Below, in pieces: positions 58,046 through 64,000 of a stretch of DNA of 64,000 bases. Each line of letters opens with the position of its first letter. Positions within the stretch are counted from its first letter, which is position 1. The stretch lies in assembly GCF_900005765.1 (NCBI RefSeq), contig NC_041687.1, positions 124,001 to 188,000 on the forward strand, given 5' to 3'. This stretch comes from Plasmodium relictum (taxonomy: Eukaryota > Apicomplexa > Aconoidasida > Haemosporida > Plasmodiidae). The notes under the pieces were generated by a model. It worked only from the letters and a program-made list of their open reading frames with translations. It had not been told where the DNA came from and made no database searches. The position numbers and the translations under genes are program-made.

Positions 58046-61000
58046 GAATATATAAATATATAAGTATATATTTATAAAAATGTATATTTTCTCGAGAGAT
58101 TTTATATATTGTAAAATGTTCATCCCACAAAAAGAATATTTTTTTTTTTTTTAATTTATAGAATATTACATATATAAATGTTACATATAAAAAAAAAAAA
58201 AAAATGCATGTAAGTATATATAAATACTTTTACTCTTTATGCACGCTCTTTTTAAAGTACAATTTTTTTTTTTTTCATTAATGATAAAAAAAAAAGGGAA
58301 GTTAATATATTTAAAATTATGTATATATTTTTTGAAAATTTTCGTTAGTCAAAAAAAAAAAAAAAAAAAAAATAAAAAAAAAAAATAAAAAAAAAATATA
58401 CAAGGCTTGAAAAAAATATTTTATAAATCAATTAAACAATATGAAAAACAAGTGCTTTTGTGAACAGATAAAAAACATATGCTTTTTAATGTAAAATTAG
58501 TTATGTAAATACAATAATAAAAAAATGGGATACAAAAGCATATATATATGATATTTTAATACATAATCATAAATTAATAGTTTTTGTATACATAATAAAT
58601 AACTTCTTTTATTTTTGTATGCAAGTAAAGATAAAGCAAAAATAGTTTAACAATATGTATATTAGGACATAAAAAAAAAAAGATTTCTGTCAATAAAAAA
58701 GTAAGTATTAATATTTGAAAACTACATTTAAAAAAAATTCATAAAAAATAATATCGCTGTTAATTTTTTAATAAATATATTATTTAGATACATTTTTTAT
58801 TTTTTTTATTTTACTATTATTTTTAGAAAATATAAAATATAATATTTTTTCTCTTTTTAATTTTCATTATTAATAGTCACTACTAATTTTATAACAATAA
58901 AAAATTTATATAAATATCTTCATCTAAATTTTATTTTTTATTTATATTATTTCAAAAAAGAGGTAAAATAGCACTTACTGTTAATATATATATATATTAC
59001 TTTTTTTCATATTTTTATCATAAAAAATATTGCTTACACATAATTTTCCAGTATAAAGAAAAAAGATATATGCATATATATAAGAGAACATATAGAATAT
59101 CAATACAAATAAATAAAAAAAAAAATATCGTTCTTCATAAACATACCCATTCGAATATTACAATAATCAAGCATTGATATAAATTAATGAAAATAATTTT
59201 TAATACTAAATTATGTATATTTTTTTTTTATAGTTTTTTTTTTTATAAGGAACTACGCACAAAGTACACAAAAAAACTATTTTTCCCTTTATGCATTATT
59301 TTTTTATTTTTGTATGAAAAACTATTTTTTAGATTATTTGTGTATTTTATCATGAAAAAGTTAAATTATAAAAAAAAAAAATTTTTTAAAATGAAGTAAA
59401 ATGAATAATAGAATATTTAATGGACTAAAATTAAATAAAACGCAATTATTATCAAGTAAAAATAAATAAAAATTTCTTTATTAAATTTTACATAATATTA
59501 TGCGTGCACAGCTATTTTTTTTTTTTTTAAATGAATTATTATTTTAAAACATACATTATTATAATGTATTATAATAATATTAAATATATATTTCGGTAAT
59601 ATTTCGAAAAAAACTAATAGTAAAAATGTTAAATATTTTAACTGTTTATAATTTCCATTTTATAATATCATTCATTATTTTTATTGTGTACATTTTATTA
59701 CATAAATTAAATATATTAATGAAAGAACGAATATTGTATTATATTTATAAAATAATTGCTTTTAATTCATCATACATAAAATGAAATTTTTAAATTTTTT
59801 ATAAATTTGCACAACAAATTATTTTAATTTTAAAATATATTACTGAAATCTTAATTTACACTTTAGAAAAAATGTATAGTATTTTTCAAAAAAAGCAAAG
59901 TAAATGCCTTGAAATTAATATAATTCTTTATAATTATGTAGAAAATGAATGCCTTTTAAGATGAATTATTTTTTTTTTTTTTTTTCTTCAAAGAATATTG
60001 TGGCATCCTAACTTATTAGACAGTTGAGAAAATTAATTTCTAAACATATATATATTTCATAAAATATAGATTTGTATTATTAATAAAGAATCAAATAAAA
60101 TAAATTTAATATTACTAAAAATTAGAATATTTTTTGTCTACTATTCAAAGTAAACCTGGGGATATATTAGACTATTCTATTTTAGAAAAAAAAATATTTA
60201 TATTATAGTAAATTACATTTATGAATAATTTTTTTTTTCTAATATAAATTAAGAATTAATTTGGATACAAATTTAAAGTACAGTATATCTTTTTTTAGTC
60301 ACATGGATTAATTTTTGAATTTCAGGTCTTTCTTGTTATTACAATAATGATTTATAAAATTTTTTTAATATAGTAATTTTATTTTAATATGTATAAGAAT
60401 ATACATTAAAATATATAATAATATATTTATGTTATGTTAAAAATAAAAAATTTTACCTCTAATTATATAATAAATATTCATTTAATTAAAATTATATAAT
60501 TAGTTTTAATACATATAGATAAAATAGCTGTTAACATATATAAGATTCATCGTTTAAATGAATAAAATAATTTTTTGTTATTTATACTGTATTAATATTC
60601 AATATATTAGTTTCTTTTTTTATAAAAGGAAGAAAAAACATAATTGTGAAATTCTAGAATAAATAGTAATACGAAACCATAACAGATATAAATGAGTTAT
60701 TCATATACTTGTTTATATTTGAATAAATATGCAATTAATTTCATTAATCATTTCTTAAAATATTTTTTATGAATATTTTATAATAATTTTATTTAATTTA
60801 TAATAATATGTTGCAATTTTTAGTTAATTATTATGAGAGTACAACAATATATTAGTGTATTAACAATAAAAAAAAATATTTAAATTTATATTTCTATTAT
60901 TGTCTCATATTAAACTATTACCTTTATATATATTTCTATTTTGTATAAATGTGATTAGGTGCAGATAATATAGAATTTTACCGACTTATGGTATTATATA

Positions 61001-61409
61001 TATCTACTAATTTATATTGCTTTTATAATTTTTTTATTACTACTTTTAAAAACAAAAAAAAAAATTTCCTTATTATTATAAAAATAATTAGCAAGCTAAG
61101 GTTAAAAAAAATTTTTTTTTTTTTATGTATATAATATAAACAAATCAGTATATTTTTTATATATATGCATTGCCTCTCTTTTTTAATTAAAAAAAAAAAA
61201 AAAAAATGATTCAAAATTATGCACAAAAATTTTACATAAAATTTATTTTATTATAATAAAATACATATACTTATTATGAACTACTCAAAAAAGATACGTT
61301 AAAAATAATTCAGAATATATATTTATATAATTATATAATAAATTAAAAGAAGAACAAATTTTACAAAAATATATAAAACAAAATTCTTTTTAAAAATTAA
61401 ATTAGTTTT

Positions 61410-62462
61410 TTATTTTTCTTCGTAATCTGCAATTCCTCCCTCAGTTATGGCAAATACAGCTTCTCCTTCTGGTAACACAGGAGAATCATAAATTTTACAA
61501 ATTCTACTTTCTCCTCTTCCTTTTCTTAAATATAAACGAGTTTGGCTAGCATGAGCTATTATATTTCCACCTATTGGTATTTTTTCATGTCCACCAAACA
61601 TGCTCATAGCATCTACTTTTGCTACTACTTGATTAGTAATTATTACTGCTACCCCATAAATATCTGCAATTCTTTGTAATCCTCTTAAAAATCTACATAA
61701 ATGGGATTGTCTGTTAGCTAGCTCTCCTCTACCTATGTATTCGGATCTATACAGAGCAGTTGCCGAATCCACTATTAATAGTGCAAACCTTGCATCAGCC
61801 ATCATTGCACTTGCATCTATTAGTAATTCTGTTTGATGATCACAATTATATGCTTTTGCATATGCTATATTGTTTAAACAATCTGTTGGATGTAAACCAT
61901 ATCTTTTAGCTATAGCTACAATTCGTTCAGGTCGAAATGTTCCTTCTGTATCTATCCATAGGCATTTCCCTTCACCACCTGATTGTTCAATAGGCAATTG
62001 ACATGTTATAGCTAATGTATGGCATAACTGACTTTTTCCTGTACGAAATTCTCCAAATAGCTCAGTAATTCCTCCTGTTTCTATTCCACCTTTTAATAAG
62101 GTATCTAACTGTTTTGATCCTGTTGTGAATTTTATTAAATTCTGTCTTGCATCATGATAATCAATTGCATTGCAAAATCCGGAATTACATAACTCTTTAC
62201 ATGCCTTTTTTAATTTTTCAGCTTTTTGTTCACTTATTCCTTTTATAGAGCATAACGTACGCATAGGTGCATAAGCTACGCATTCAACCGTTTGTAATCC
62301 TTCTTCTTTAAGTAATTCCAAATCTCTTTTTACAAATCCCTTTGCTAATAACTGTTCTATTTTTAATGGCCCAGTATATAAATGTTCTTCTTCAACCTCA
62401 TCTGTAGAATTAATAGTTTGAACCTTTTGTGACTTATCTTCTTTTGTATTTGCAGGTTTCAT
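61410..62462 (-). CDS. RAD51: RAD51 recombinase
   Basis: A single exon. I place the start at 62462 ([10 protein letters not shown]), giving 350 residues, the length I recall for P. falciparum RAD51; an upstream in-frame ATG at 62477 would add MLCLI. RAD51 forms filaments on single-stranded DNA and drives strand exchange in recombinational repair. Visible: the N-terminal helix-hairpin-helix region ([21 protein letters not shown], read as about 35-55), Walker A GEFRTGKS (137-144), Walker [11 protein letters not shown], the [14 protein letters not shown] region, the L2-loop block [21 protein letters not shown] and the terminal [17 protein letters not shown]. These distinguish RAD51 from DMC1, which lacks the matching N-terminal stretch. 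Codon use is clearly less A/T-biased than in neighbouring genes, as expected for a strongly conserved protein. Confidence 0.97.
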   Translation of the reverse strand: MKPANTKEDKSQKVQTINSTDEVEEEHLYTGPLKIEQLLAKGFVKRDLELLKEEGLQTVECVAYAPMRTLCSIKGISEQKAEKLKKACKELCNSGFCNAIDYHDARQNLIKFTTGSKQLDTLLKGGIETGGITELFGEFRTGKSQLCHTLAITCQLPIEQSGGEGKCLWIDTEGTFRPERIVAIAKRYGLHPTDCLNNIAYAKAYNCDHQTELLIDASAMMADARFALLIVDSATALYRSEYIGRGELANRQSHLCRFLRGLQRIADIYGVAVIITNQVVAKVDAMSMFGGHEKIPIGGNIIAHASQTRLYLRKGRGESRICKIYDSPVLPEGEAVFAITEGGIADYEEK

Positions 62463-63376
62463 TATTAGACATAACAAACAAGTATGAAATTAGATTAAAA
62501 AAAAAAATAACTTTTATAATTCTTATATTTTCCTACACAAAAAAATAAAGTAAAATAATTTAAAATTGCAAAGCTATAAAATGCATTTATTTATATTTTT
62601 TATTTTTATAAAATTAATTTTTTATCGCATTGGTTTTATTCTATATGTGATTCATAAAACTTGTGCCGTAATATATGATATTTAATAAAAATAAGATGTG
62701 TATTTTTAATTCATTTAAATATAAAGATAAAAAAATTAAAAAAAAAGAAAATTATATTTATAATAATATAATCAAAAAGATGAAATATTAAAAATGTTAA
62801 ATAAAAAAATTAAAAAATATATAAAGAAAAAAAAAAGATATAATAAAAACAAATATATAAAAAACAAAAAAAAAAAAAATTCATTTTTTTCATGCACAGT
62901 AATATACAATTCATAAATCTTTTTTTTTTTTTTTAGAAGCGTGTATTCTTTTAATTTCATATTTTTTATTTAATTATTATGACTTGTTCATATAGTTTTA
63001 GTTAAAGATAGAGAAAAAAAATTTTTTTTTAATAATTTTCATCTTACATTAAAAAATAAAAAATAAAAAAGTAAGAATTGCTATCATATTAGTTCTTATA
63101 AGAATAGAACTGGTAAGAAAATATAATAAAAATACATAGAAATGAATATAAAATAACTCTGTTACCGTTATATCAAGACTTAGTGAATTTTTATGCATAT
63201 ATATACATAATTTTTAAAATCTTCGAAGTTCTAATTATTCATATCATGTTGGCTTAACCTTTTAAATATTTTTAAACTATATTTGTAAAAAATATATTTC
63301 TCGTTAAAAATGAAAAAAAAGTTAAATTTTCTGAAATAAAAGTAAATTTTAACAAAGAATACATTTTTTTTATAAC
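62463..63376. other. Intergenic region
   Basis: About 0.9 kb between the RAD51 5' end and the 3' end of the UXT-like gene, both on the minus strand. It should hold the RAD51 promoter. A Phe/Leu-rich frame near 62772-62960 is homopolymer-driven and rejected. Confidence 0.5.
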
Positions 63377-64000
63377 TCAAGCCAAATTTGAGATAGCTCT
63401 CATCAACTGCAGAAAAAAAAAAGAAAAAAAAGTTTAATTTGTTATATGTATATATACACAATTCAAATATATTAATTAAAATAAAAAATAATATAATTAA
63501 ATAAAATTTTTATATTAATTACAATTTGTATATGTGCCTTGATTTTGGATATTTGCTTGTTCCAATATGCCAATTTACTGTAAAAAAAAAAAAAATACCA
63601 TAAAAAGAATATAATTATAAATTAAAAAAAAACATTGATTCCCTTTAAGAAATACTTAATATATATTTTATAAATTTTGTATGCTCCATTATATATACAT
63701 TAACATTTTTTTTTTTTACTCTTCATAAAGATTTATTTTTTTTTTTAGGAATACTATGGCATCTTCAAGAGTCATTTCTAAATAAAATTCATATCCTATA
63801 TGTATGAAAATTTTATTTTTATTTAAACTATTAAAAATAAAAAAAAAAATAATAATATATAAATAAATAAATAACAATTTAAATTTGTCTTTTTTTAGAT
63901 TTGTTACATGTCAGCATATACATAACTATCACATCCTAACAATGTTAATGTTTCTATTTCTTTTTGATTTTTCGTATTAATAAATGTATTAAGATTTTCT
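63377..64000 (-). CDS. UXT: UXT-type prefoldin-like protein (5' part beyond the window)
   Basis: Four exons in transcript order: from the window edge 64000..63908, then 63827..63720, 63577..63523 and 63406..63377; all phases match and the stop is TGA. About 94 residues are seen. They align along their whole length with the C-terminal two thirds of human UXT: LLGCDSYVYADI (human DLGCNFFVDTVV), IHIGYEFYLEMTLEDAIVFL ([20 protein letters not shown]) and KIKAHIQILMRAI (NIKAHIHMLLEGL). UXT is an alpha-class prefoldin with a central beta hairpin. In animals it joins the URI/prefoldin-like arm of the R2TP complex, which also contains RUVBL1/2. A canonical prefoldin 5 is less likely because the IKAHI block and GYxFxLExTL hairpin favour UXT. 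The N-terminal helix lies past the window edge. Confidence 0.85.

Larger units (their letters stand above)
55230..61409. other. 6.2-kb gene-free region upstream of the MIF4G gene
   Basis: The longest non-coding stretch in the window, between the 5' end of the MIF4G gene and the 3' end of RAD51 (both minus strand). It should contain the MIF4G promoter and leader and the RAD51 3' UTR. It holds several (AT)n runs, poly-A/T tracts, and short frames that are only Phe/Lys/Ile-rich (near 57707, 59187, 61023). No splice-linked exon set, tRNA or other RNA gene could be supported. Confidence 0.6.

Noticed and set aside
61023-61226. 67-residue minus-strand frame near the RAD51 3' end
   Set aside because: Homopolymer-driven Phe/Ile/Lys composition, no conserved features.
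63231-63461. 76-residue minus-strand frame as a gene
   Set aside because: It crosses the last intron of the UXT-like gene and uses the wrong frame; the true last exon (63377..63406) ends at TGA.

Overview
This window looks like a nuclear chromosome segment of a Plasmodium species. The DNA is overwhelmingly A/T, with long poly-A/poly-T tracts and (AT)n microsatellites. Introns are short and T-rich with GT-AG ends. The proteins are rich in Asn and Lys, and several are large and single-exon. The gene order (RuvB-like ATPase, then helicases, a kinase, LSm4, a MIF4G protein and RAD51) agrees with what I recall of the P. falciparum chromosome 11 block that ends at RAD51. The extreme A/T content would fit an avian-malaria-type genome, but I cannot name the species. 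I rebuilt multi-exon genes by hand from splice sites, phase and family alignment; exon lists are given in each entry.

Layout. 0.1-0.34 kb: last exons of an unidentified plus-strand gene. 2.1 kb: small four-pass membrane protein. 3.9-5.3 kb (-): RUVBL-type AAA+ ATPase. 6.8-8.1 kb (+): organelle-targeted bacterial-type ribosomal protein S15 (four exons). 8.6-10.9 kb (+): unidentified protein with a signal-like leader. 11.2-13.8 kb (-): XRN-family 5'-3' exoribonuclease with an N-terminal leader. 14.4 kb (+): small Cys-pair protein. 15.1-20.2 kb (-): ~1,600-residue protein with a signal-like leader and OPR/FASTK-like helical repeats. 20.7-24.3 kb (+): divergent DEAD-box helicase. 24.5-27.4 kb (-): IGHMBP2/SMUBP2-type SF1 helicase. 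29.1-33.9 kb (+): MORN-SAM-TKL kinase gene that changes frame inside a 43-A run and appears to be a pseudokinase. 34.3 kb (+): coiled-coil protein. 36.1 kb (+): LSm4. 38.3-41.8 kb (+): ten-exon tandem-RRM protein. 42.5-44.5 kb (+): CCZ1. 45.2-55.2 kb (-): 3,341-residue MIF4G protein carrying both PAM2 and eIF4E-binding motifs. 55.2-61.4 kb: gene-free stretch. 61.4-62.5 kb (-): RAD51. 63.4-64.0 kb (-): 3' part of a UXT-type prefoldin gene cut by the window edge.

How the genes fit together. Between 6.8 and 20.2 kb, four genes start with a hydrophobic leader followed by a basic, Asn/Lys-rich stretch. That is the layout of apicoplast import signals. Three of the four have RNA or translation themes: a bacterial-type S15, an XRN exonuclease and an OPR/FASTK-like repeat protein. 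This neighbourhood is the best candidate for an under-described system, possibly apicoplast RNA handling. Much of the rest of the window also concerns RNA and translation: LSm4 (U6 snRNP and decay), the tandem-RRM protein, the eIF4G/PAIP1-like protein and the helicases. RUVBL, UXT and RAD51 cover chromatin, R2TP/prefoldin-type assembly and recombination. No mobile elements, tRNA, rRNA or CRISPR arrays were seen.
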